Shown: positions 45,905 through 54,768, counted from the stretch's first letter. The stretch: DNA of 64,000 nucleotides from Altererythrobacter epoxidivorans (GCF_001281485.1 NZ_CP012669.1:1798001-1862000); one strand, 5' to 3'. Numbers and translations are program-made. Notes: generated by a model not told the origin, from the letters alone.

Positions 45905-47158
45905 TCAGTTGAGTTCGACGAGGCTCACCGCATAGTTCTTTGCCCGCAGCGCCTTAACCAGAGCATCGAGCTGTTCGCGGTCGCGCGCTTCGCATTCGAT
46001 GTCGGTAATCAGGCCCTTCGCCGGCAGCGAAGTAAAGATGCGCTGGTGATAGATTTCGATGATGTTGACGTTGTGATCGTCGAATTCCTTCATCACCCTG
46101 AACAGTGCGCCCGGGCGGTCCTGCAAGGTGACCCGCAAACGCGCAAGGCGACCCTGCCGGGCAAGATCGCGCAGCAGGACATTGGCCAGCAGGCGGGTGT
46201 CGATATTGCCACCGCACAGCACCAGCCCGACCTTCTTGCCCTTGAAAAGATCGGGGTTGGCGAGGACCGCAGCAAGTCCTGCAGAGCCCGCACCTTCGAC
46301 CACGGTCTTCTCGATCTGGAGCAATAGCGAAACAGCGGTTTCAAGCTCTTCCTCGTCCACCAGCAGGATCTCGTCGACGAGTTCGCCGATGATCTTGGAG
46401 GTGAACTCACCCGGTGCCTTGACCGCGATGCCTTCTGCCAGCGTGTCGCCGCCGCAGGCCATGTCCTCGCCCTTCAGCTTGGCGTACATGGAGGGGAACA
46501 GCGCCGCCTGGACGCCCACGATCTCGATGCCCGGCTTGATCGCATGGGCCGCGGTCGCAATGCCGGAAATCAACCCGCCGCCGCCGATCGGGACGACGAT
46601 GCAATCGAGGTCCGGCTGGTCCTCGAGCATTTCGAGGCCGACTGTGCCCTGCCCCGCCGCAACGATCGGATCGTCGAACGGATGCACGAAGGTGAGGCCC
46701 ATTTCCTTTTCGAGCTTGCGCGCATGGGCATATGCTTCGTCGAAGGTTTCCCCTTCGAGCACGACATTGCCGCCGACGCTTTCGGTCTGCATGATTTTCA
46801 CGGTCGGCGTGGTGCGCGGCATCACGATGGTGACCGGCACACCCAGGCGGGTGCCATGATAGGAAAGGCCCTGGCTGTGATTGCCTGCCGACGCCGCGAT
46901 CACGCCACGCTTACGCTGCTCTTCGGTGAGGTGCAGCAGGGCGTTGAGCGCACCCCGCTCCTTATAGGCTGCGGTGAACTGGAGGTTTTCGAACTTCAGC
47001 CAGATTTCGCATCCCGCGATGTTGGAAAGCGTCTTGGAATGCATCATCGGCGTCCGCACCACAGCGCCGCGAATCCGCTCGGCAGCCGAGCGGATATCGT
47101 CGAGTGTCAGCGCTTCGCGCGCTTCGGCGGGGGTGGCAAAAGCCGGTTTCGCAGTCAT
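45905..47158 (-). CDS. ilvA: Threonine ammonia-lyase (threonine dehydratase)
   Basis: PLP fold-II enzyme converting threonine to 2-oxobutanoate. The PLP lysine is in FTAAYKERGALNALL; SAGNHSQGLSYHGTRLGV and IVVPIGGGGLISGIATAAH are typical. A C-terminal ACT domain (RLRVTLQDRPGALFRVMKEFDDHNVNIIEIYHQR) provides regulation, and the total of 417 residues fits the single-ACT class, so a catabolic or biosynthetic form cannot be told apart from sequence; I keep ilvA loosely. ATG 47158 is used; a GTG lies two codons upstream. Confidence 0.88.
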   Translation of the reverse strand: MTAKPAFATPAEAREALTLDDIRSAAERIRGAVVRTPMMHSKTLSNIAGCEIWLKFENLQFTAAYKERGALNALLHLTEEQRKRGVIAASAGNHSQGLSYHGTRLGVPVTIVMPRTTPTVKIMQTESVGGNVVLEGETFDEAYAHARKLEKEMGLTFVHPFDDPIVAAGQGTVGLEMLEDQPDLDCIVVPIGGGGLISGIATAAHAIKPGIEIVGVQAALFPSMYAKLKGEDMACGGDTLAEGIAVKAPGEFTSKIIGELVDEILLVDEEELETAVSLLLQIEKTVVEGAGSAGLAAVLANPDLFKGKKVGLVLCGGNIDTRLLANVLLRDLARQGRLARLRVTLQDRPGALFRVMKEFDDHNVNIIEIYHQRIFTSLPAKGLITDIECEARDREQLDALVKALRAKNYAVSLVELN

Positions 47159-47241
47159 GGCCACCGCCTAGGTCGTCCCCCTGGAAAGGGCAACGCGAAT
47201 ATGTTTGCAGGGCGGCAAATTGTCTTTAACGCCTTCCAACC

Positions 47242-48144
47242 ATGAATGAGACCGTAAGCTGCGCATTTATCGGATTGGGTGTCATGGGTGGGCCGATGAC
47301 GGGTCACCTCGCAAGGGCCGGACACAAGGTGACTGCCTACAATCGGTCCGCCGCCCGCGCGCAAAACTGGCGTGATGCCTGGACCGAAGAGGGGCTGGAC
47401 GTCGATTTTGCGGCGACACCGGCCGAAGCGGCTGCGGACGCCGACATCGTCTTCACCTGTGTAGGAAACGACGACGACCTGCGATCCGTGACGCTGGGCG
47501 ACCACGGCGTGCTTTCCGCAATGAAACAGGGCTCCGTGCTCGTCGATCACACGACGACTTCGGCCGATCTCGCCCGCGAGCTTGCCGCGCTTGCAGCAGA
47601 TCGCGGAATCGGTTTCGTCGATGCTCCGGTGTCAGGCGGACAGGCGGGCGCCGAAAACGGCAAGCTTGCGATCATGTGCGGGGGAGAAGCAGGCCCGATG
47701 TCACGCGCCACGCCGGTGATGGACTGCTATGCCGCGCGCATCGTGCATGTCGGCCCGACCGGTGCGGGACAGACTGCCAAGATGGCCAACCAGTTCTGTA
47801 TCGCCGGCGTGCTTGCCGGACTGTCGGAAGCCATTCGCCTGTCGCAGGCGGCAGGGCTGGACCTCGAGAAGACCTACGAAGCCATTTCGGGTGGCGCTGC
47901 GCAAAGCTGGCAGATGAACAACCGCTGGCAGACCATGGTTGCGGACGAATTCGATTTCGGCTTCGCCATCGACTGGATGCGCAAGGATCTGGGATATGCA
48001 CTGGACGAAGCGCGGCGGCTGGGACTTTCGTCCCCGGTCAGCGCTCTGGTCGACCAGTTCTATGCCGAAATACAGGCCGCAGGCGGCGGAAGGCTCGATA
48101 CGAGCGCCTTGATCAGCCGCCTGCCCAAGGGAGAAAATCGATGA
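47242..48144 (+). CDS. 3-hydroxyisobutyrate dehydrogenase-like oxidoreductase
   Basis: 300-residue NAD(P)-dependent beta-hydroxyacid dehydrogenase. The Rossmann loop is CAFIGLGVMGGPMTGHLARAGH; the catalytic segment is FVDAPVSGGQAGAENGKLAIMCGG; the catalytic Lys lies in GAGQTAKMANQFCIAG. The length fits HIBADH, tartronate semialdehyde reductase or GLYR-type enzymes; the substrate is undecided. It overlaps the downstream amidohydrolase start as ATGA, an unusual partner. Confidence 0.92.
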   Translation: MNETVSCAFIGLGVMGGPMTGHLARAGHKVTAYNRSAARAQNWRDAWTEEGLDVDFAATPAEAAADADIVFTCVGNDDDLRSVTLGDHGVLSAMKQGSVLVDHTTTSADLARELAALAADRGIGFVDAPVSGGQAGAENGKLAIMCGGEAGPMSRATPVMDCYAARIVHVGPTGAGQTAKMANQFCIAGVLAGLSEAIRLSQAAGLDLEKTYEAISGGAAQSWQMNNRWQTMVADEFDFGFAIDWMRKDLGYALDEARRLGLSSPVSALVDQFYAEIQAAGGGRLDTSALISRLPKGENR

Positions 48145-49799
48145 CACGCATTCTTGCCGGGCTTGGTGCCCTCGCTATCGCACTGGCAGCGAACCAGGCC
48201 CAGGCCGACACGCTGATCGATAACGTCAACGGCATCACTGTCAGCGAGGACGGCACTGTCGTGCGCTTTACCGGTATCGTCATCGACGACGACGGCCGCG
48301 TCCGGGAAATCGTGAAGCGCGGCGGGGATCGTCCCAAGAACGTCGATTTTCGCGAAGATGGAAAGGGCCGCGTCATGCTGCCCGGCTTCATCGATGCGCA
48401 CGCGCATGTGATGGGCGTGGGCCTCGGCGCACTGACCCTCGACCTGCAGGAAACCAATTCGCTCGCCGAAGCGCAGGCCGCGATCCGCGCCTTCGCGGAC
48501 GCAAATCCCAGCCGCCCGTGGATCATCGGCAGGGGCTGGAACCAAGAGAAATGGGGCCTCGGCCGTTTCCCGACTGCAAGCGAGCTCGACGCCGTCCTGC
48601 CCGACCGCCCGGTCTTCATGGAGCGGGTCGATGGCCATGCGGCATGGGTCAATACGGAAGCGCTGAAACGGGCGAGCATTACAGCGGCGACCAAGGATCC
48701 TGTAGGCGGGCGCATTACGCGCAAAGCCGGATCGCGCGATCCCGAAGGTGTCTTTGTCGATGCCGCGATCGAACTGGTTGGCAAGGTGCTCCCTTCGCCC
48801 CGCCCCGAAGATAACGACCTCGCTTTCCGCAAGGCCCAGCAGATCTTCTTCGCCGACGGTATTACTGCCGTTGCCGACATGGGCACTTCGGTAGAGGCAT
48901 GGCAGACCTTCCGCCGCGCCGGCGATCTCGGTGCCCTCAAACTGCGCATCATGTCGTACGCCGACAGCATCGCCTCGATGGAACTGATCGCCGGACCGCG
49001 CCCGACCCCGTGGCTATACGAGGACCGACTCAGGCTCAACGGGATCAAGCTGTACATGGACGGGGCGCTGGGTTCGCGCGGTGCGCTGCTGAAGGAATCC
49101 TACGCCGATGAAGGCTCGCATTTTGGACTTCCGCTGCTGAGTTCGGCCCAGCTACGCAACCTGATGAGCAAGGCTTCGATGGGCGAATTCCAGGTCGCCG
49201 TCCATGCGATCGGCGATGCCGCCAATGCAGAAGTGCTGGGCGCGATCGAGGAACTGAGCGAAGCCTATAAGGGAGACCGCCGCTGGCGTATCGAACATGC
49301 CCAGATCGTCGACCCGCAGGACATCGCCCGGTTCGGCAAGCATGGCATCATCGCTTCCATGCAGCCGGTCCACCAGACTTCCGACCGGCTGATGGCAGAA
49401 GCGCGGCTGGGCGAAAACCGCCTCGACGGTGCCTATGCCTGGCGTTCGATAGCCGCCCAAGGTGCCCCGCTCGCCTTCGGTTCCGATGCCCCGGTTGAAA
49501 GAACCGACGTCTTTGCCGGACTGGCCGCAGCGATCAGCCGGACGGATGCCAATGGCGATCCATTCGGTGGATGGCACCCTGAAGAAGTCGTGACCCGTGA
49601 GGCGGCAATCGCAGCCTATACGGCAGGCGGGGCCTATGCCGGATTTGCCGAGGGCCGATTCGGAAAGCTGGTTGCCGGCGAACGGGCGGACTTCATCCTG
49701 GTGGACACCGATCCCTTGCTCGCATCACCTTCGGAACTGCGCGCAACCAAGGTCATCGAAACCTGGGTCGGCGGCGAAAAGGTCTATTCAGCCAACTGA
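48141..49799 (+). CDS. Secreted amidohydrolase (YtcJ-like, AMDH-3 family)
   Basis: 552 residues with a signal peptide (MTRILAGLGALAIALAANQAQA). The metal-binding HxH is in MLPGFIDAHAHVMGVG; RPWIIGRGWNQEKW, ITAVADMGTS, LKLYMDGALGSRGA-like IKLYMDGALGSRGALL, FQVAVHAIGDAANAEVL, RIEHAQIVDPQDIARF and FGSDAPVERTDVF complete the amidohydrolase barrel. Exported zinc-type hydrolases of this family are common in sphingomonads; the substrate is not known. The longer upstream frame is within the preceding gene. Confidence 0.92.
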   Translation: MTRILAGLGALAIALAANQAQADTLIDNVNGITVSEDGTVVRFTGIVIDDDGRVREIVKRGGDRPKNVDFREDGKGRVMLPGFIDAHAHVMGVGLGALTLDLQETNSLAEAQAAIRAFADANPSRPWIIGRGWNQEKWGLGRFPTASELDAVLPDRPVFMERVDGHAAWVNTEALKRASITAATKDPVGGRITRKAGSRDPEGVFVDAAIELVGKVLPSPRPEDNDLAFRKAQQIFFADGITAVADMGTSVEAWQTFRRAGDLGALKLRIMSYADSIASMELIAGPRPTPWLYEDRLRLNGIKLYMDGALGSRGALLKESYADEGSHFGLPLLSSAQLRNLMSKASMGEFQVAVHAIGDAANAEVLGAIEELSEAYKGDRRWRIEHAQIVDPQDIARFGKHGIIASMQPVHQTSDRLMAEARLGENRLDGAYAWRSIAAQGAPLAFGSDAPVERTDVFAGLAAAISRTDANGDPFGGWHPEEVVTREAAIAAYTAGGAYAGFAEGRFGKLVAGERADFILVDTDPLLASPSELRATKVIETWVGGEKVYSAN

Positions 49800-50185
49800 T
49801 CATCCCGTTCATTCAACGCTTTGTCGCAAGATCGGCGCGTTTAACCTTAGATTAGGAATAATTCGGCAATTCGTGCCGGAACCATTCTATGGCTTGGCAT
49901 GTTATTGTAATACTTGGGGCTTAGACCCGAGGCAGGTGATGGCGTTTTCGGGCAAAGTCACCACCATTGTCGGAGGTGGGATCCGACAAACGAAGAGTTT
50001 AAGAGGTCGAGTTTCCAGGGGCGGGTGTAGCGACATAATTATCACACATTCCGTAAACTGTTCAATTCGGCTGGTTTTCAGGTCGTTTCGGGCCTGACGT
50101 TACGTAATTTGGGGCTTGTCACACAAGTTTAGCTCGCTTAGTGAAGAAGCGTATTTTGAATAGAGAGCTCATAGGAGACGAATCG
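49800..50185. other. Gene-free 386-base stretch before the small membrane protein
   Basis: No convincing reading frame. It contains a strong hairpin (49967-49989) and a small CTTGT/ACAAG inverted repeat at 50115-50127. Two copies of TTGGGGCTT occur, near 49915 and 50109. TTAACCTTAGATTAG at 49841 resembles a CtrA box but has one mismatch in the second half-site. A promoter with a long leader for the gene at 50186, or a small RNA, could lie here. I cannot decide. Confidence 0.4.
49967..49989. repeat. Perfect hairpin in the long intergenic region
   Basis: TTGTCGGA (49967-49974) pairs exactly with TCCGACAA (49982-49989) around the seven-base loop GGTGGGA. It is not followed by a T-run, so it is not a typical intrinsic terminator. 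It sits about 170 bases after the amidohydrolase stop and 197 bases before the next start. Confidence 0.6.
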
Positions 50186-50419
50186 ATGAAGTTCCGTAAT
50201 CTCGCTGCTGCTACCGCAGCACTTTCGCTTGCCGCATCGCCGGCTGTCGCAGAAGCTGCGCTCGATCGTGGTGCCGCTCCGGTTGAAGGTGCGAGCGAAC
50301 TCGGCGGAGACGGCAACGGCTCGGGCATCATCCTTGCCATTCTTGCTGCTGCTGCAATCATCGCTGGTATCGTTATTGCTGCCGGTTCGGGCGGCGACGA
50401 CGATCCAATCAGCGCCTAA
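50186..50419 (+). CDS. Small exported/membrane protein with Asp-rich tail
   Basis: 77 residues starting at ATG 50186 with AGGAG eight bases upstream. Signal-like helix MKFRNLAAATAALSLAASPAVAEA, then a Gly-rich linker (GGDGNGSG), a second hydrophobic helix (IILAILAAAAIIAGIVIAAG) and an acidic end GSGGDDDPISA. No named family known to me, although I recall similar short proteins in sphingomonads. The long leader region and the strong terminator make it a self-contained transcription unit. Confidence 0.75.
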   Translation: MKFRNLAAATAALSLAASPAVAEAALDRGAAPVEGASELGGDGNGSGIILAILAAAAIIAGIVIAAGSGGDDDPISA

Positions 50420-50442
50420 GCTTTAAGCTTCATCGAAATTAT

Positions 50443-50470
50443 AACGGGGTCCTTCGGGGCCCCGTTTTTT
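50443..50470 (+). terminator. Intrinsic terminator with TTCG tetraloop
   Basis: Ten-pair stem AACGGGGTCC (50443-50452) and GGGCCCCGTT (50457-50466), one T-G pair, TTCG loop at 50453-50456, and six T's ending at 50470. It belongs to the small gene ending at 50419. The remaining 171 bases to tatC hold nothing I recognise. Confidence 0.9.
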
Positions 50471-50641
50471 CGTGCCTGCAATCCGCGTGGGCATGATGAG
50501 GGTCAGCTCAGGAATTACAGTCCCCGCCCGCCTGGCCGGTGTGTTTGGCGCGCGATCCGGTTGAACACTTCGGGCGCGGCTTACCCTGACAGTACCCGGC
50601 CACAACTAGTCCAAAGCTAGCGCGGTTATCGAGCCCGTTGA

Positions 50642-51457
50642 TCAGTCCCCGCTCGGGGCAATCTCTTTGCCTGCGCTGCTTTCGCTTTCGGCCGCTTCGG
50701 CTGTGCCCTTGCGTTCCTGGAAGCGCATAAGGACCAGCGACCCTTCGAACAGCAGCAGCAAGGGGATGGCGAGGATGATCTGCGATCCCGGGTCGGGCGG
50801 CGTCACCACTGCGGCCAGCGCAACCACTCCCACCACGACGTAGCGCCTCGCAGCCGACAATTGCGCCCGGCTGACGATTCCCGCTCGATTGAGCAGCAGC
50901 AACAATACCGGCAGCAGGAAGCTGATCCCGAACGCGAGGATGAACTGCATCACCAGGCCGAGATAATCCCCTGCACTAGGCAGGGCTTCGATTGCGAGGC
51001 CCCCTGCACTTCCCTCGAAGCCTAGGAACCAGCGGAACGCTGTCGGCATGACGACGAAATAGGCAAGCGCCGCGCCAGCGGTAAACAGGATCGGCGTCGC
51101 AATCAGGAACGGGAGAAACGCCTGCTTCTCGCGCGCATAGAGGCCGGGTGCGACGAAGGCCCACAACTGGTTGGCAATGATCGGGAAGCTGACGAAGAAG
51201 CCGGCGAACAACGCCACTTTGAGCTCGACGAAGAATACTTCGTACAACTTAGTGAAAATCAGCTGGCCCTGGCCTTCCGGGAAGGCCGCCTTCAGCGGCT
51301 GTACAAGAAATCCCAGGATCGGGTCCGCAAAATAGAGGCAGATTGCGAAGCCCACCATCAGGGCAACGAAGCTGCGCATCAGCCGCGTGCGAAGTTCCAC
51401 CAGATGGTCGAGCAAAGGAGCCTGCGTTTCGTCGAGATCGCTGATCTTGAAAGCCAT
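50642..51457 (-). CDS. tatC: Twin-arginine translocase subunit TatC
   Basis: Six-helix receptor of the Tat pathway, 271 residues. PLLDHLVELRTRLMRSFVAL is the conserved N-terminal cytoplasmic motif, followed by FVAPGLYAREKQAFLPFLIATPILFTAGAALAYFVVMP and VVTPPDPGSQIILAIPLLLLFEGSL. The C-terminal 25 residues are an acidic/Ser-rich tail. The ATG overlaps the tatB stop by one base (TGATG). Confidence 0.97.
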   Translation of the reverse strand: MAFKISDLDETQAPLLDHLVELRTRLMRSFVALMVGFAICLYFADPILGFLVQPLKAAFPEGQGQLIFTKLYEVFFVELKVALFAGFFVSFPIIANQLWAFVAPGLYAREKQAFLPFLIATPILFTAGAALAYFVVMPTAFRWFLGFEGSAGGLAIEALPSAGDYLGLVMQFILAFGISFLLPVLLLLLNRAGIVSRAQLSAARRYVVVGVVALAAVVTPPDPGSQIILAIPLLLLFEGSLVLMRFQERKGTAEAAESESSAGKEIAPSGD

Positions 51458-51891
51458 CAGGTGCCCTTCCCGAGCGGCAATTCGGGTTCCTGGTCGGGAC
51501 CCGACTTGCTTTTCGCCTTATCCACCTCCCCGGCATCAATTGCATCAGGTGCCGGATCGTCCGAATTCGGATCGTGGGTCAGCCGGCTTTCAGCCTCGGC
51601 ATAGGGCGCGCCAAGATCGGCGGGATCGAGCGGCGGTCCGGCCATCTCTCCTTCGGCCCTCGAACGCGCCATGATTTCTTCGTTCTGCGCCTTCCACTTC
51701 TTTTCCATTTCCTCGAGCTCGGCCTCGCGCACCATGGCGTCGATCCCGGTACGGAAATGACTGGAAACGCGGCGGATCTTGCCGATCCACCGCCCCGCGG
51801 CGCGCAGCGCCATCGGCATGTCTTTGGGTCCGATGACGAGTACCGCCACGATCACAATGACCAGCAGTTCACTTGCGCCGATATCAAACAT
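51457..51891 (-). CDS. tatB: Sec-independent translocase subunit TatB
   Basis: 144 residues with an N-terminal membrane helix (MFDIGASELLVIVIVAVLVIGP), an amphipathic helix with KDMPMALRAAGRWIGKIRR, a charged coiled coil (REAELEEMEKKWKAQNEEIM) and an acidic Pro/Asp-rich tail. MFDIG...ELLVIVIVAVLVIGPKDMP is the TatB form, with Pro22 rather than TatA's Gly. It lies between tatA and tatC. Confidence 0.95.
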   Translation of the reverse strand: MFDIGASELLVIVIVAVLVIGPKDMPMALRAAGRWIGKIRRVSSHFRTGIDAMVREAELEEMEKKWKAQNEEIMARSRAEGEMAGPPLDPADLGAPYAEAESRLTHDPNSDDPAPDAIDAGEVDKAKSKSGPDQEPELPLGKGT

Positions 51892-51914
51892 GGCAACCGC
51901 TCGGCGCTACTGGA

Positions 51915-52166
51915 TCAGTCGGCGCTTTCGCCCCGATCGGCAGGTTGCGGATCCTTGGCAGCTTCGCTTGCAGGCTTTGCCTCGTGCGAAGGCCCTTCGA
52001 TTCGCGGGGAAGCCTGGGAAGATGCCTCGCTGTCTTCGTTCATGCCCTTCTTGAAGCTGTTGATGCCCTTGCCGAAGTCACCCATCATCTCGGAGATGCG
52101 GCCACGCCCAAACAGGACGAGGATGACGAGGGCGATAATGATCAGCTGCCAAGGACCGAGGCTCAT
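51915..52166 (-). CDS. tatA: Twin-arginine translocase pore subunit TatA
   Basis: 83 residues: short N-terminus, membrane helix (WQLIIIALVILVLFGRGRI) and the amphipathic helix (ISEMMGDFGKGINSFKKGMNED), with FGRGR as the hinge. The rest is an acidic, probably disordered tail. It is 23 bases upstream of tatB in the same operon, giving the standard tatABC order; it forms the oligomeric channel for folded proteins carrying RR signal peptides. Confidence 0.95.
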   Translation of the reverse strand: MSLGPWQLIIIALVILVLFGRGRISEMMGDFGKGINSFKKGMNEDSEASSQASPRIEGPSHEAKPASEAAKDPQPADRGESAD

Positions 52167-52226
52167 TGGATATCTCTCAAATAGTCAGGAATGCCCGATA
52201 TAGGCGTTGCCGGGACCTAACGCCAG

Positions 52227-52886
52227 TCAGCCGTTAGGGTCTGCCGAAAAATCGTCCTCGTCAGCAAATTCGTCGGCGTCTTCGATATCGTCCTGCTCGC
52301 CATCATCATCGGGTTCGTCGGGCTGCATCGCAGCATCCAGCGCTTCGTCCACCGGATCGAGCAATCCTGCGGCGCGCAACTCATCGATTCCAGGCAGATC
52401 GCGCCTGCTCGACAGGCCGAAATGTTCGAGGAATTCGGGCGTGGTTGCATAAATTACCGGACGGCCCGGAACCTCGCGCCTGCCTGCCATCCTGATCCAT
52501 CCAGCCTCCATCAGCACGTCGAGCGTGCCCTTGGCTGTCTGGACCCCGCGGATCGATTCGATTTCCGCTCGGCTGACCGGCTCGTGGTAGGCGACGATTG
52601 CGAGGACTTCGGTGGCAGCGCGGCTCAGTCGCCTGACCTGCTCACGCTCGCGCCGCAGCAGGTGCGCAAGGTCGGGTGCGGTCTCGAAATGCCAGCGCTT
52701 GCCTCGCTCGACCAGTTGCACACCGCGCTTTTCGTAATGCGCCTGCAAATCGCGCAGGGCTTCTCGCACGACCGGCGCTTCCAGCCCACCGAGATGCCCG
52801 GCCAGTGCCTCGACCGACATCGGCTCTTCTGCTGCGAACAGCGTCGCTTCGACCGAACGCATGATCTCGTCCGGCGCCTGCGTCAC
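52227..52886 (-). CDS. scpB: Segregation and condensation protein ScpB
   Basis: Kleisin-interacting winged-helix protein of the SMC-ScpAB complex for chromosome organisation. The 219 residues start at GTG 52886 (VTQAPDEIMRSVEATLFAAEEPMSVEALA), with VREALRDLQAHYEKRGVQLVERGKRWHF, ATEVLAIVAYHEPVSRAEIESIRGV and the EFLEHFGLSSRRDLPGIDEL signature. The GTG overlaps the scpA stop as GTGA. A 25-residue highly acidic tail is extra. The frame is open further upstream but runs through scpA. Confidence 0.95.
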   Translation of the reverse strand: MTQAPDEIMRSVEATLFAAEEPMSVEALAGHLGGLEAPVVREALRDLQAHYEKRGVQLVERGKRWHFETAPDLAHLLRREREQVRRLSRAATEVLAIVAYHEPVSRAEIESIRGVQTAKGTLDVLMEAGWIRMAGRREVPGRPVIYATTPEFLEHFGLSSRRDLPGIDELRAAGLLDPVDEALDAAMQPDEPDDDGEQDDIEDADEFADEDDFSADPNG

Positions 52887-53692
52887 TGGACGATCCGGCG
52901 GATGCGGAGATTGCCGAAAATTTCCTCCTGGTCGATCTCGGCGCGGCCAAGCCGTGCAAGTTCGAGCGCCGCAACGAAGCTGGATGCGAGCGCGCTCTTT
53001 CTGAGGCGCGGCTCGGCATGCGGCGGGAGGAAATCCTTCAGGTCCATCCATTCTAGCGTGACGCCGAGCATCGCCGACACGCGGTCGAGCGCGCTATCGA
53101 GCGTCATCACCGGACGATCGGACACGTGATAGATCCGCGGCGCGGTGCGCGCCTTCACCTGCCCGTACGCCTGGATCAGCGAATAGGTATCGCTCTTCCA
53201 CGCCGTTTTGCGATCGATCCGCAGGCCTTCGGGTGCGCCGCGTATGAAAACGTCGCGCCCGATGCGGTCACGCGCCATCAACCGTGCTGCAGCTTCACGC
53301 ATCGCGCCGAGCCGCTGCAGGCGCAGTTGCAACCGCAAAGCGAGTTCTTCGGGGCTCGGATCTTCCTGCTCGTCCTTCGGCAAGAGCAGTGCGGACTTGA
53401 GGTAGGCGAGCCAAGCCGCCATCACCAGGTAATCTGCCGCCAGCTCCAGCCGCAACGCCTCGGCCCGCTCGATATAGGTCAGATACTGATCGACAAGGGA
53501 GAGGATGGATATCTGCCGCAGGTCGACCTTTTGCCGCCGCGCGAGGTCGAGCAAGAGGTCGAGCGGCCCTTCCCAGCCATCGAGTTCGAGATAGAGCGCG
53601 CTGTCTTCCGACTTGGCAGCAGCAATGCCGTCCCAGTCTTCCTCGCCCTCCGTATCCGAAGGAGTATCGAACATCAGCCCGTCGCCGCTCAT
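52883..53692 (-). CDS. scpA: Segregation and condensation protein ScpA
   Basis: Kleisin subunit bridging the SMC heads, 269 residues. GWEGPLDLLLDLARRQKVDLRQISILSLVDQYLTYIE is the ScpA N-terminal signature, with ADYLVMAAWLAYLKSALLLP after it. The C-terminal helix-turn region (SSFVAALELARLGRAEIDQEEIFGNLRI) is typical. A 34-residue acidic N-terminal part precedes the domain. It overlaps nagZ and scpB by four bases each. Confidence 0.95.
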   Translation of the reverse strand: MSGDGLMFDTPSDTEGEEDWDGIAAAKSEDSALYLELDGWEGPLDLLLDLARRQKVDLRQISILSLVDQYLTYIERAEALRLELAADYLVMAAWLAYLKSALLLPKDEQEDPSPEELALRLQLRLQRLGAMREAAARLMARDRIGRDVFIRGAPEGLRIDRKTAWKSDTYSLIQAYGQVKARTAPRIYHVSDRPVMTLDSALDRVSAMLGVTLEWMDLKDFLPPHAEPRLRKSALASSFVAALELARLGRAEIDQEEIFGNLRIRRIVQ

Positions 53693-54708
53693 GCGCGCTC
53701 TCCGACGATAGCGAGCAATGCGTCGCGTTTCGCCAGAAGCTCTGCCTTCGCATCGCTTTCATCGCGGATCGCGGTTCCCGCGAGCGCTCGTTCGAGCCTT
53801 TGGGCACCCTTTACCGACAACGCTGGAAGGACGTCAGCGATGCCCAGCTGGTCTTCCATTTTCGCCCAGCAATTGAGCACGACGTCGCACCCGGCGGCGA
53901 TCGCGCGGGCAGACCGCTCGGGGATCGTCCCGTCCAGCGCCTGCATGTCGATGTCGTCCGTCAGCAGCAGCCCGTCGAAGCCGATTTTGGCGCGAATGAT
54001 GTTTTCGATGATGGTCGCGGACAAAGTGGCGGGATTTGCCTCATCCCACGCGGTGAACAGGAGGTGCCCCGTCATGCCAATCGGCGCATCGCTTAGTGCG
54101 CGGAAGGGCGCGAGATCGCTTTCGAGTTCGTCGGCTGATGCGGTGACCGTCGGCATTTCCTTGTGGGTATCGCACATGCTGCGCCCGTGGCCTGGCATAT
54201 GCTTGATGCATCCGGCTACGCCGCCCTTGGCGAGGCCGTCCAGGATGCCTCTCCCGATTGCCGCCACCTGCTGCGGATCGGAACCGAGCGCACGGTCTCC
54301 GATGACGTCGTGAGCGCCTTCCTGCCGCACGTCGAGCGGCGGGTGGTAATCGACCGTGATGCCCATTTCAGCCAGCTCGAGCGCCATGGCGTGGGCATTG
54401 GCCCGCGCCGCCTCGATCGCGCTCGCCGGAGCGATCGCGTAAAGATGGTCGAAAGCTTCGCCGCTCGGGAAATCGCTCCAGTGCGGAGGGCGAAGCCGTG
54501 CCACCCGGCCGCCTTCCTGGTCGATCGAGACCAGCAGCCGTTCGCGCCCGTGAATGACGCGCAGATCGTCGGTCAACCGCCGCAGTTGCTCGCGATCGAC
54601 ACAGTTACGCGCGAAGAGGATGTAGCCGACCGGATCGGCCTCCTTGAAGAAGGCGCGTTCGTCCGCCGTAAGCTCGGGCCCGGCGATACCGAAAATGGCA
54701 GGCGTCAT
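53689..54708 (-). CDS. nagZ: Beta-N-acetylhexosaminidase (peptidoglycan recycling)
   Basis: GH3 hydrolase that removes GlcNAc from anhydro-muropeptides during cell-wall recycling; cytosolic in Gram-negatives. DQEGGRVARLRPPHW and the catalytic loop IKHMPGHGRSMCDTHKEMP (His/Asp dyad) are both present, followed by GLLLTDDIDMQALDG (nucleophile Asp region). The length is 339 residues. The ATG at 54708 is used. It lies downstream of the SPOR gene, separated by 148 bases with a possible terminator. Confidence 0.94.
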   Translation of the reverse strand: MTPAIFGIAGPELTADERAFFKEADPVGYILFARNCVDREQLRRLTDDLRVIHGRERLLVSIDQEGGRVARLRPPHWSDFPSGEAFDHLYAIAPASAIEAARANAHAMALELAEMGITVDYHPPLDVRQEGAHDVIGDRALGSDPQQVAAIGRGILDGLAKGGVAGCIKHMPGHGRSMCDTHKEMPTVTASADELESDLAPFRALSDAPIGMTGHLLFTAWDEANPATLSATIIENIIRAKIGFDGLLLTDDIDMQALDGTIPERSARAIAAGCDVVLNCWAKMEDQLGIADVLPALSVKGAQRLERALAGTAIRDESDAKAELLAKRDALLAIVGERA

Positions 54709-54768
54709 GTTGGTGAGGATTCTTTTTCAGGGGGCAAAAGGCAAGCGTTGATAGGGGGAACGCGGGGG

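Noticed and set aside
47676..48140. Extended start of the amidohydrolase frame
   Set aside because: This part overlaps the dehydrogenase gene in another frame, and the ATG at 48141 begins a clear signal peptide.
49841..49855. CtrA-like box TTAACCTTAGATTAG
   Set aside because: The second half-site has a mismatch (TTAG for TTAA) and no other support; short AT motifs of this kind arise by chance.
50471..50641. Possible structured RNA between the TTCG terminator and tatC
   Set aside because: I checked both strands for tRNA, SRP RNA and tmRNA signatures and saw none.
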